Below, piece by piece: positions 1 to 9,632 of a stretch of 64,000 bases of DNA; position 1 is the stretch's first letter; each line of letters starts with the position of its first letter. The stretch comes from Eupeodes corollae (taxonomy: Eukaryota > Arthropoda > Insecta > Diptera > Syrphidae), in NCBI RefSeq assembly GCF_945859685.1, contig NC_079147.1, positions 48,552,177 through 48,616,176 of the forward strand, in the 5' to 3' direction. A program made the translations under genes and the position numbers. A model generated the notes under the pieces. It made no database searches and was not told the DNA's origin. It saw only the letters and a program-made list of their open reading frames with translations.

Positions 1-735
1 GTTTTGTTGCGATTGTATTGCCTAGAGTGGCTCGAATCTTCCTACCACTGAGCATGTAAATAATCCATTCTCGAATGAAGTCTTCTACACCGAACTTAAC
101 GAGCCATTCTTCTATGGATTCTGTAAGGACGTTGTTAAAAGCACCTTCTATGTCTAGGAAGGTGGCAAGAGTAAATTCTTGATAATGCATTGTTTGTTCT
201 ACAGTACGCACTACCTCATGGAGGGCAGTCTCCGTAGATTTGCCCTTAAGATAAGCATGCTGAGAGCTTTCGAGAGGTCGTCCAACTAGGATTTCTCTAA
301 TATGGTAATCAAGAATGCGCTCGATGGTTTTAAGCACAAAAGATGTTAGGCTTATTGGTCTGAAATCCTTCACGGATTCGTGACCTCGCCATAAGGAATA
401 AAAACTACTTTGACCTGTCTCCACGACATGGGCACATGTTTAAGAAGGAGACATCCTTTGAAAATTTGTTCCAGCCATGGAGCTGCCACATCATGCAACT
501 TTTGAAACATAACTGGCAGTATGCCATCCATGCCTGGGGATTTATATGGAGAAAATGTATTGATGGCCCACAAAATATTTTCTCTGGTTATAACGGAATG
601 GTCTTGCTCCACATGAGCTACGTTTAGCTCTGCGGTTTTAAGCGATTCGGGGTTATCACTCTCGCAACCCGAAAAGTGCGTCTTCATCAGTAGCTCAAGA
701 GATTCGGCTGGAGAGGCTGTCCAGGTTCTGTCAGG
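1..735 (-). pseudogene. LINE reverse transcriptase fragment (Jockey/R1-like)
   Basis: Read on the minus strand, this stretch encodes reverse-transcriptase core motifs in order: a segment with KSPGMDG (RT block 1), then FRPISLTSFVLKTIER, then QHAYLKGKSTETALH and FLDIEGAFNNV. These match the RT domain of Jockey/R1-group non-LTR retrotransposons, which copy RNA into DNA at a nicked target. The frame changes near 370, so the fragment is broken, and it runs off the left edge of the window. It abuts a copia remnant on its upstream side. Motif recognition is firm; clade assignment is not. Confidence 0.75.
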
Positions 736-739
736 CTTT

Positions 740-1953
740 TTTTAGAAATGAAGGATTACAATGTTGATTTTAAAATGACTCGTAAGCAACTCTTCTACAT
801 TCTTTATAAGAGACTCATCTGTACTTGCCACGATAATGTCATCTTCATATACTAATATGTAACAGGTAAGACCTCCGGTACTCTGTATGAAACCTTTATC
901 AATAAATACTTTATATATAGTTTCGTTCCATGCTTCAAACCGTATAGACTTTTTTTTAGTCGACAAACAAGACCTTCTCCAATTGCAAATCCAGGTGGTT
1001 GTCTCATGTAAATTTCTACCTTCAGTTCTCCGCTTAAAAAAGCAGATTTTATATCCATATGTTTTACTTTCATTTTGTATTTACCGGCTATAGATAAAAG
1101 AAGTCTAAAAGTTGTCTGTCTTACCACTGGCGCAAAAGTTTGATTATAGTCTAGTACGTATTTTTGATTGTACCCCTGGGCGACGAGTCTAGCTTTGAAT
1201 GTTTGGAAAAACGCTTTACCTTATAGGTCCACCTGCAACCGACTATATTTGCATCCTTCGGTGGAACTACCAATTGCCAAGTTTTATTTTTATCAATACT
1301 TTGAAACTCTTCTTCCATGGCTTTTTTCCAGTGTTTGTTGCATTTGGATGTTATAGATTCCTTATAGTTTCTAGGATCCTCTTTAAGATCCTCTTGCACC
1401 ATATTTGGAACAATGTCTTCTAATTGTTGTTGGTTTCCTCGACATCACGGTTGTGTTAGTCAGGTTCAGCACGAAAGTCACGAGTTTTTATAGGGGTTCG
1501 TCGTAGCCTACAAAAATTCTTAGTTTAGCTCTATCATCTATTTTTTTTCGTTTTTCTTGAATTGTATAAATGTATTTAGATCTGAACACATGAAGATTAT
1601 CTATATTGGGTTTTTTTCCAGTCCATCTTTCGTAAGGAGTTGTTGGGATAACGCTTGAAGGTAATCTATTTTGAAGGTAGATTGCAGTCATAATTGCTTC
1701 TCCCCAGAATTCATATCCCAAATTTGCTTCTAACAGCAAACACCGAGCCATCTCAATCAGAGACCTATTTTTCCGCTCGGCTTTCCCATTGTGTTAAGGA
1801 GTATAAGGTGTGGTATGCTGGTAAAAAAAATCGTAAGACCTTACCCGCTGTAAATTCACCTCCATTGTCCGATCGTATTATCTTAGGCTTCATTGAAAAC
1901 ATATTTTTCATGGTTTCATGGTAGTCGTCTGCATTGGAACACACATGGTGCAT
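740..1953 (-). pseudogene. copia-type retrotransposon pol remnant (integrase + RT)
   Basis: Minus-strand segments in several frames follow the Ty1/copia pol order. The first is an integrase core piece with IIRSDNGGEFTAGK (about 1765-1953). Next is the integrase C-terminal region with YERWTGKKPN and FVGYDEP (1488-1751). Then comes the RT start with HWKKAMEEEFQSI and TWQLVVPP (1151-1402), and the RT core with MDIKSAFLSGEL, CRLKKSLYGLK and the active-site segment YEDDIIVAS (742-1127). Several frameshifts and stops make it a dead copy. No LTRs, protease or gag were found; the integrase is cut abruptly at 1953, where RTE-like sequence begins. Confidence 0.85.
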
Positions 1954-2960
1954 GGCTCGGGATATCCGTAGCCGTACCTTGCCTACAAGAAGGTAGTGGT
2001 CCGAATCAATGTTGGCCCTCGGAATGTTCGGATATCCTGTATACTGGAGAAGTGTCGTGCGTCGATCGCAATGTGGTCTATCTGGTTGACAGATTGATCA
2101 GGAGATTTCCATATCCCCTTGTGGATATTAAGATGTGTGAACTGCGTACTAGCTACTAGAATGTCTCGCTCCGCAGCGAAATTTATCAGCCTAAATCCGC
2201 TCTCGAAGGTGGTGTCGTGCAGGCTGTATCTCCCAACTGTGCCACCAAAGATGTCTTCTCTTCCTAGCTTGGCATTAAAATCTCCTAAGACAATTTAAAT
2301 GTCATAGCCAGAGCACTGCTTATAAGTCTTGTCCAAGATCTCGAGGAATATGTTTTTGGTGTCTTCGTCTTTCTTTTCTGTTGGGGCATGCGCGCATATT
2401 AGGCTTATATTAGCAAATTTAGCTATGATTCGGATTGTCGTGATGCTCTCGCTCACACTGTTAAAACTCAAGACTTTTTGCCAAAGTCTAGTTCCAACAA
2501 CAAATCCACACCCAAATAAACGCTGTCTTTGTTCTCGGTAGCAGTCGCCGTAGGATACATCGCAGTCTTTTAGTATGCGTTTGCCCGGTCCCACTTCTGT
2601 ATGGCGGTAATGACTCCTTTGCAGCAGTTTAGGGCTTCCGCTAATTGTACGTCTGCAGGGGTCTGTTAAGAGACCTAACATTCCACGTACAGATCCGAAG
2701 TTCGTTGTCCTTATTTCGTTTGCTTGGGTTGTCATTTGTCAACAGTAAATCCGTCCGTATCCGAGGCTTGTTGGTGCTTCGCAACTAAGGTGTTTTTTAC
2801 GTGGTCAGGAAGTCACGCCTACGGCACAAACCCCAACATAGTATAACTCCCGGAGAGCGAGCCGGATAAATCGCTCCTTATAGGCCTTCGCTCCGAATGA
2901 GTCGTAAAAGCGATATAAGGTGTTCACTAAGTAGTTCAGCTTTACTGGAACTTTATGTCA
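1954..2960 (-). pseudogene. RTE-like LINE, 5' UTR and endonuclease fragment
   Basis: Minus-strand sequence includes the start of an apurinic-type endonuclease (LRICTWNVRSL-like, broken near 2690), then WVCGFVVGTRLWQKVLSF-like and FANISLICAHAPTEKKD (2295-2735). A piece near 1960-2030 matches the start of the RTE-like element at 9633. The upstream part (2740-2960) resembles the leader seen before the endonuclease in the copies at 16.2 and 56.4 kb. The copy lacks its 3' half, which is unusual for LINEs, because copia sequence starts at 1953. Stops and frame changes make it non-coding. Confidence 0.75.
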
Positions 2961-3225
2961 TTATCTTACCGTTACTGTTACTAGCGAAACAGCCAGCTGC
3001 ATTTCTCCCCTCATAGCAATTCAACTGCAATCACATCTTCGTAACTATTCTCAAGTAAAGAGATTATTTTTTAACCGTACTAAACGAATGTGAAATGCTT
3101 AACCCGGTTAAACTTTTCCTATTCATTGACACTCACAATTATTTATACAAAATTGCTTATTTATGGGTTAAAAGAGTTTATAACAATTTGCATTTTTTTA
3201 CTACATTATTTTCTTTTAATTTTAG

Positions 3226-3525
3226 ATCAAACTCTTCAAAGAATGGTCACCTAAATGGCCAGAAGAAATGAAAAACAGGCTCAAAGAGAAAATTATCGAA
3301 ATGGACTCAAAAGTAGCTGAAAAAATAATTCAAGAATTAAAATCAGCGTCCGGAATTGAAGTTACAACAAATGGCAATACAACTCCTGAATCGGAATCAG
3401 TTGAATTAGTTGTGAATGGCAATAATGTCGCCGTCAATGTTGAAGAACTTCACGAAGAACCTGAAGTTCATGAATATGTTTCTCCACCAATTGTTATAAA
3501 CGAAGAAGTTCCTCCAGTTGCTTAA
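3226..3525 (+). CDS. Terminal coding exon of an unrecognised gene
   Basis: A pyrimidine-rich tract ending in TTTTAG at 3225 is a good splice acceptor. From 3226 an open frame in phase 0 runs 99 codons to TAA at 3523-3525. The peptide opens with IKLFKEWSPKWPEEMKNRLK, continues as a charged, probably helical segment to about residue 45, then becomes acidic and Val/Pro-rich, ending in EEVPPVA. Codon usage and composition look coding, unlike the surrounding AT-rich DNA. AATAAA signals follow at 3545 and 3598. The upstream exons must lie left of the window, so positions 1-3225 would be its intron, filled with transposons. I do not recognise the family. Confidence 0.6.
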   Translation: MKLFKEWSPKWPEEMKNRLKEKIIEMDSKVAEKIIQELKSASGIEVTTNGNTTPESESVELVVNGNNVAVNVEELHEEPEVHEYVSPPIVINEEVPPVA

Positions 3526-3544
3526 ATACAAAAAAACTAACAAA

Positions 3545-3603
3545 AATAAAAACAAGCAACATATTTTGATTTCTGAGCCACACACAAACAAATATTAAAT
3601 AAA
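3545..3603 (+). promoter_or_regulatory. Polyadenylation signals of the upstream gene
   Basis: Two AATAAA hexamers, at 3545-3550 and 3598-3603, lie 20 and 73 bases after the stop codon of the terminal exon. The DNA from here to about 4140 is very AT-rich with no coding signal, as expected of 3' UTR and intergenic sequence. Confidence 0.45.
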
Positions 3604-4139
3604 TTAAATATTTACTACATTCCCTGAAATTATTTATATTATATTATAAACAAAAGAAGACATTTTTTAATATATTCATATATATAAAAGATATATTTAT
3701 TAACTTTTTTTTTAATACAACGCACATTGCAATATTTAACAAAATAAATATCGTTATATTAACTTTGTGGGAAGGGGTTTAATTCAGATTTAGTTTTTCT
3801 TTTTTAATTTAAATAAAATGTATTCTTTCTTTTTTAAAAACTCAATTTCGAAATATATTTTAAGCATTCCATAAATTTGCTCATTAACTTAAGAAAATAT
3901 TCAAATACAACTACTTTTTTATATTTACAATGTGTTAAGGTCGAAAACAAAACGAAAAATTATCTCGAAATTCAAAAATAAGACTTATAAATTGTATTAA
4001 TATCTATGTATGTAAGTTCAAAGAACAAATTTTTATAATTTTTTTTATTGTGAAAAATATATAACAGAAATATAGTTCTTTTTTATATTGTGGACAAGTT
4101 GTTAAAGGCTTTTTTTAAATACAAAATATTTATGTAAAT

Positions 4140-5160
4140 CCTTTTTAACTGCCTTGTCACTGACAAAACATCGGTTGGTAGAAGATGGGTTACCATCTTA
4201 AAAACCTACTGTGACCGTGAGCTGTGTTCTTTTTTTCTGTTGTTGTTCTTCGCTATCCTTATGTCTTCGTAGCATCCTAAGGATTTTCTGGGGCCTGATT
4301 ATGGGATTAGCAGCGAATCGTTTTGCCGAGTTTGCCATTTTTTAATTATTATATCCTTCGCTTTCTTCGTATTGAATTCGACCAATTAAAGAATTCGAAG
4401 GCGAATTTGAAATGGCGAGTTGAAATCCGACAGTTTTTTTTTGGCGAATTCACAGCCGAAAGAATGTTTATTATTATTCACTGTTTGGTTTCGTGGATTC
4501 TTTCTTGATTGTATTAATATAAAAATGTGAATTAGCTTTATTTTATTTTTTTTATAATTATCCACAATAAAATATAAAATTTTGAATAAATCACCGCAAG
4601 TTTCACAAATTCAGTCAAAACAAAATTTGTGGAAAGCTGTCAAATCACTGGAATATAGGAAGAAAATGCCAAACCAAAAGTGTCAAATCACTGGAATATA
4701 GGAAGAACTATTTTCGCTCCGCCGCGAATTCGTTAATAAGGAAATACAACGCGAGTCGAATTTGAAAGGTCGAGTTAAAAACGATCTGCGCGAACCTCAT
4801 AATCAGGACCCTGGCCAAACCGTATATCAAATAAGGTCACTCGTAGAAGGACAGGTCAGGAACCTAAAGACCCTATAATACGAAGGCGTAAGTGGCACTG
4901 GATTGGAAATATGCTTCGAAATGGTAAAGACTGCATTGCAGGCCAAGCAATGTAGTGGAATCTGCTCACACAAGAAGAAAGAAGACCTGGACCACCGAAA
5001 AGCACATGGCGCAGGACAGTCGAGGCAGAATCAGAGTCACTAGGTCAAAGTTGGAGGGAGCTGGAACACATCTCCGGAAACCGTACACGATGAGGCGCAG
5101 GCGTAGTAGAGGTCCTATATTCCAACGGACTAAACAGGTCTGAGGACTTAAGTAAGTATC
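4140..5160 (+). pseudogene. LINE 3' end fragment, interrupted by a MITE
   Basis: Plus-strand reading gives a LINE ORF2 C-terminus: ILRIFW before 4290, then after the inserted MITE PNRISNKVTRRRTGQEP, RRKWHWIGNMLRNGKDC, RPGPPKSTWRRTVEAE and SWRELEHISGNR. This trailing domain (RWxWIGHxLR, then a GRPKxTWRR-like segment) is typical of several insect LINE families. It contains stops (an in-frame TAG after the GQAM segment) and ends near 5160. Only the 3' end is recognisable, consistent with a 5'-truncated insertion. Confidence 0.7.
4291..4810. mobile_element. 520-bp MITE, PIF/Harbinger-like
   Basis: The ends are inverted repeats: GGGCCTGATTATG at the left and, reverse-complemented, GGTCCTGATTATG at the right. 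The element is flanked by CTG at 4288-4290 and 4811-4813, a 3-bp target-site duplication of the CWG type used by PIF/Harbinger elements. Removing the element and one CTG restores a continuous reading frame in the host LINE. No transposase is encoded; the subterminal regions are rich in GCGAATTC-like words. It shares the CCT(G/C)ATTATG end motif with the larger element at 5273. Confidence 0.75.
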
Positions 5161-5272
5161 CTTCTGTCTTGTATTAATGTTTGTGTAGTGTCACCTAAAA
5201 GGCACAGTTACTAAGGTGGATTTATGTGCGTTGGTCTTGAAGGTTATCTATCATTCACCGATTCAGAAATAA

Positions 5273-6591
5273 TGCCCTCATTATGACTGGCGAAGCGAAC
5301 GTTCGCTTAAGTTCGAATGTTAAAGCGAATTTCATTTATTACAAAAATAATGATAATGTTAAGCAACATTTTTTTTTTGAAGATAACGTTTATGACAGAA
5401 AGATGGAAGAAAGGATAAAGATGGGCAGAAAAAGAAGTAGCATTCGTGATAGTTCTAATCCCTTGGAACTTTCAGAATATTTGTTGGGGCACAATATTTA
5501 TAAATTTGTTTCAATGTTTTCTTTGTGACGTCGATTCTTTTCAATATTTTCTTTTGTAATTTCTCTTGTTCCATAAGGTTCAATTTATCTTTTTCGATTA
5601 TTCTTTTCAATTGATTTTGATACCTTTAAAAGATCTGCCTGGGTCCGAGTCCGAGTTTGCAACAACTTCAATCTTTCAAAGTCCCTTGCATTTGAATGTT
5701 TTGATTCCTGTTGATCTGTTCCGATTTGGCAAGGAACTTTGTTGTGCAGATAATTCTTGGCCGTGGTCGCCCTCCGTTATACTTGAGTATTGTTGAAAAG
5801 ATGCTTCAACCTGTTCACATCCCTGAAGGTTAATACTAATTTCTTGTTGAAGCTCTTCAGAATTAATCGTCACATCGGTTGAAAGTAAAGCCTGTGAATT
5901 TATGCCAAAGTAATTGCTATGTGGATTAACTCCCTGCCTCAGACTAAGAAGTGTGTCTACAGCTTCTGCAAAGAAGGCAAAGACACCTGGCACCTGGCAG
6001 TATGGTCCTCCACCAGTAGCTGTGTTTTTTTTATTTTAAGCAATTTTTTGTTCGGGTTTTAACGTTGTAGTCCAACCAAACTTCTTTAATGGAAATTACA
6101 AATTTGTATCGACAAACCTTGTTCCAATCTTTTCCTTCACTCTTTTTTTTGTAAAACTCTGCCAATAATCTTTTTGGTTCCTTTTTGATGAACCGAATTC
6201 TTCTATGCCTCTAGCCATATCGGGATTAGTTTCCATCAATTGCACCAGCCTAGCAAATTGATTTGCATTTGTGTTTGAAAATATAATTTTGTATTTTCTT
6301 TTTTTATTATAATAACACACACATTCTCTGCAAATACCTTTTTCTTTTATCACTCATTTTAATAAACAAACACAAAACTCTAAATTCGGTATTGAATATT
6401 TTGACTCGATAGAATTTGATGATTTGAACCGTTAAATTAGCGAACATTAGCTAATTAAAATTTAGCGGAAACCAAGTTCGATAATGTTTTGATATTCGAA
6501 GCGAATTCAATTTGAGAAAATCGATAATCATAAAACAAAGTTATCGAATTCGCAAGTTTTTAAGCTCTTCTCGCTACTCATAATGAGGACG
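5273..6591. mobile_element. 1.3-kb non-autonomous DNA transposon carrying a Myb/SANT ORF
   Basis: The left end reads CCCTCATTATGACTGGCGA at 5275; the right end, reverse-complemented, reads CGTCCTCATTATGAGTAGCGA near 6591. The termini resemble those of the 4291 MITE and both have GCGAA-rich subterminal DNA. The bases just outside are TAA on the left and TTA on the right, close to the TWA target of PIF/Harbinger elements but not identical. Inside is one decayed Myb/SANT-like gene and no DDE transposase, so it would have needed a helper. Confidence 0.6.
5585..6353 (-). pseudogene. Myb/SANT-like (zeste/Harbinger-type) DNA-binding protein, broken
   Basis: The minus strand encodes a Myb/SANT-like domain containing QFARLVQLMETNPDMARG and KDYWQSFTKK (6096-6353). 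After a frame change comes KFGWTTTLKPEQKIA-like and NKKNTATGGGPYCQ, a segment that follows this domain in many zeste-like and PIF/Harbinger accessory proteins. A Gln/Ser-rich middle (5676-5993) follows. After a second frameshift near 5675, a helical tail LERLKLLQTRTRTQADLLK-like ends at TAA (5585-5587). The family binds transposon ends or promoters; here it was presumably the transposon's accessory DNA-binding protein. At least two frameshifts make it a pseudogene. Confidence 0.6.
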
Positions 6592-6896
6592 TTAAACCTC
6601 ACTGTGAATAACAGTATCTTTGAAGTAAACATGACACCTAAGAATGATATTTTAGGAGAGATTCAGCTAAGAATTAGTTGCTACTTCTGATTAGAATAAC
6701 AATTAGGTTGAAGGCTTCTCACTCGTATGATAAAGTGTGCGCTCTACAAAACCTTCATACTGCTAGCTTTGTTCAAAGGTTCTGAGTTCTTGTAACAAGT
6801 AGAATGAAGGAGAGCTTTTGCTCATATCTTTTCAAAGAAAATTTCTTTGTCGAAAATTTGGTACTGCGTTGAAAGTGGGCGTTTTGAGGACAAGCA
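6592..6896. other. Intergenic, nothing recognised
   Basis: About 300 bases between the Myb-bearing transposon and the Jockey-like LINE tail. I see no open frame with coding character, no tRNA-like fold and no clear repeat. Confidence 0.5.
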
Positions 6897-6987
6897 AATT
6901 TATTTATTATTTATTCATCAATCGAGTTACAATTACTCTTACAGACTACGAAACTTACATTAACTTGTTTACATATATGTACATACA

Positions 6988-7350
6988 TTATTTGTTAATA
7001 AAATATAAATTTAAAATATTTTTGAACATTTCTCTTGCATAGTGAAAATTAAAGTCAAATTCAACTATAACAGCATTAATCTCTTTGATACAGCGATTAA
7101 TAGGCTCATTTGCGGCATAATTAGTAGTATGATAATCTTGTATGAACAATTGATTTAGATTTCGGTTTCTTAGAAAACGACTTGGTGCATAAAGACTGAT
7201 CAAATTGAGCAAACACAAACAATTGATGCGATTACATAAAATATCTCTTATAAATATGATTGAAGATATTTTCCGACGGTTTTCGAGAGTATGTAAGCCA
7301 ATAAGCTGACACCTTGAATTGTAAGGAGGCATATTTTCTATATTCCAACC
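6988..7350 (-). pseudogene. Jockey-like ORF2, C-terminal domain
   Basis: After a single frameshift near 7350, the ORF2 frame continues with WNIENMPPYNSRCQLIGL, LENRRKISSIIFIRDIL, LLNLISLYAPSRFLRNR and NYAANEPINRCIKEIN, the conserved tail seen after RT in many Jockey-clade proteins. It ends in a stop at 6988, followed by the A-rich tail of the element. Confidence 0.75.
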
Positions 7351-7357
7351 GAGGTTT

Positions 7358-8845
7358 TTAACAACACACTACACTACAATAATCCAGAATTGATCTAACA
7401 TATGAGATGTATAATGATTTGAGAGCATACGGGTCTTTTAATTCTTTCGAATTCCGAATAACAAACCCTAACATTGAATTAGCTTTGTTGACTATAAAAT
7501 CAACATGTTTGTTAAATCTTAAGAAAGAGTCAAAAATAACGCCTAGATCCTTCTTTTCATTTACTTTTTTTAACACGATATCTTCTAAAACATAATCAGA
7601 CAAAATAGGAGATAAACAACGAGTAAACGTAAAACTTTGACATTTCGAAACATTGAGAAGAAGTTTGTTTTTATTGCACCATTGCGAAAGCCTATTAAGG
7701 TCTTCTTGTAACAGATAACAAGCAAACGGATTCTTAATACATGAAAATATTTTAAGATCATCTGCAAACAAAAGACATGATGAGGTAGAAAAAGCAGAAG
7801 GTAGATCATTAATAAAAATGAGGAACAGGAGAGGACCAAGATGGCTTCCTTGAGGAACTCCAGATGTCACCCTTATTGATTTAGAAACTGTAGAATCAAT
7901 TTTAACATGTTGAGTGCGTTCTTTAAGATACGAACTGAACCAATTAAGCATTTTGGAATGAAAACCTGTTTGATTAAGTTTATGTATCAATAAATTATGA
8001 TCTACCCTGTCAAATGATTTTGCAAAATCTGTGAAGATTACATCCACTTGATAACCATTTTCGATATTATTTAGAACATAGTTTGTAAAAAGTGTTAAAT
8101 TTGTGCAAGTTGACCTTCTAGACATAAAGCCATGTTGATAGGGAGATATTGTTTCTTTTAACAGAAAACTTACTTTATCACAAATAAGTTTTTCAAACAA
8201 CTTAGGAATCACTGATAATTTACTAATTGGCCTTTAATTTGAAATATCTTGTTTCGAACCACTTTTATATATTGGAGTAATAAAGGAAGTTTTCCAGTCT
8301 ATCAGAAATTCTCCTTTTTCAACCAATGTATTATCAATAAAACACAAAAACCTAGCAATCGAAGAAGCACAATTCTTTAGAACTACAGCTGGAACTTCAT
8401 CGGGACCGGCAGAAGTATCTTCAGTAAGACCAGATAAAGCCTTTTCAGTTTCTTGTAAGGAAATGTGTATGCTGCCAATGTTGATGCTGCTATTAGAATC
8501 AACATTTTCAAAACTGTCAGTTTGAATTGAACTTTGATAATTTGATTGAAAAAAATTCGAAAAAGCATTACAAATGTCTGATAAATTTGTGTATTGTGAA
8601 CCTAAATATTCCATATTCTTTGGTATTCCATTACTATTTTTTTTTGTCTTGATGAAAGTCCAAAAAGGTTTGCTGTTAGTTTTTAATTTAGATTCGATTA
8701 CAAATATGTAATTCTTATAAAGGAAATTATTTAACACATTAAATCTTTTTTCTAGAGTAACATAATTAGTCCGCAAACTATCATTTAACCCAGAATTTCG
8801 CAGCATTTTATAAGTTTTATTCTTTTTATTCTTCAAATTAATCAA
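7358..8845 (-). pseudogene. Jockey-like ORF2, linker and reverse transcriptase
   Basis: Two consecutive open segments (8234-8845 and 7358-8212) are separated only by an in-frame TAA where the family has the ISNYRPIS motif. Landmarks in order: LTEDTSAGPDEVPAVVLK (RT block 1), WKTSFITPIYKSG, PYQHGFMSRRSTCTNL, DFAKSFDRVDH, TSGVPQGSHLGPLLFLIF, the catalytic FADDLKIF, then LNVSKCQ and KKDLGVIFD. A Phe replaces the usual Tyr of YADD, which is common in this clade. One nonsense mutation and one flanking frameshift inactivate it. Confidence 0.85.
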
Positions 8846-9632
8846 TCTCTTATTGAACCAAGTGGCTTTGAGTTATTTTTAGCTAGTTTTTTTGGAACAA
8901 AAATATCAATTGCCGTTTTTAAAGTGACAAGAAAAGTATTATAAAATGAAGCTAAGTCAAAATTATTTGAATTTGATGGCAACGATAGATGGTCTATATA
9001 ACGCGCTATACCAGAAAAATGTGCCTTATTATAATTGTATTTAAATGAATTAATTGTATTACTTTTAAAATATTTTAAAATTTTACATTCAAAGACTAAA
9101 GCTAGATGATGGATAATATTTGAGAATATTGGAAAAACAGCTTCTTCAGTAGATATAATCAATTCCTTATCCACAAATATTAGATCTAAAATTCTGTTTA
9201 AACTATTTTTACAGTAATTAATTTGTTTCAAATCAAATGATGCAAAAGAATCTATGACTTCAGAAGCATAATCCTTATTAACGTTGAATGGTATTAATTG
9301 TAATTCATCTGAGTCAAAATTCCAATCAATAGTTGGCAGATTAAAATCAACAAGTATAATACAATTTTGATTGTGACTTAAATTCGATAAATAATGTTTA
9401 CAGTTATTTACATGTTCTTTATATATATACAGCGTGCTTCTTAACATAATATAGATTTCTTTATTATCAAAAAACATTTTTATAATTAATTGATCTGAAT
9501 CAAAAGATGATGAAAGCAGATTTAATTGACTTGACGCATGAACAGATCGAATTGCGATTAAAACTCCTCCACCCCTGGATAATCCAGTTGAGTGAGAACA
9601 TCTGTCTTTGCGATATATAGAGTACTGAGTTG
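8842..9632 (-). pseudogene. Jockey-like ORF2, endonuclease domain (3' piece)
   Basis: The open minus-strand segment contains LSRGGGVLIAIRS, then CIILVDFNLPTIDWNFD (the GDFNLP-type motif with Gly replaced by Val) and NRILDLIFVDKE, the order expected for the AP-like endonuclease of Jockey elements. It resumes across the RTE-like insert at 11885-11993, which carries YDVIALTETWLTP. At its downstream end, near 8850, it shifts frame relative to the RT segment. Confidence 0.8.
9627..9632. repeat. Left target-site duplication GAGTTG
   Basis: GAGTTG at 9627-9632 is repeated at 11885-11890, immediately outside the RTE-like insert. Collapsing the two restores an uninterrupted reading frame of the host LINE endonuclease, which supports this as the true duplication. 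Confidence 0.75.
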
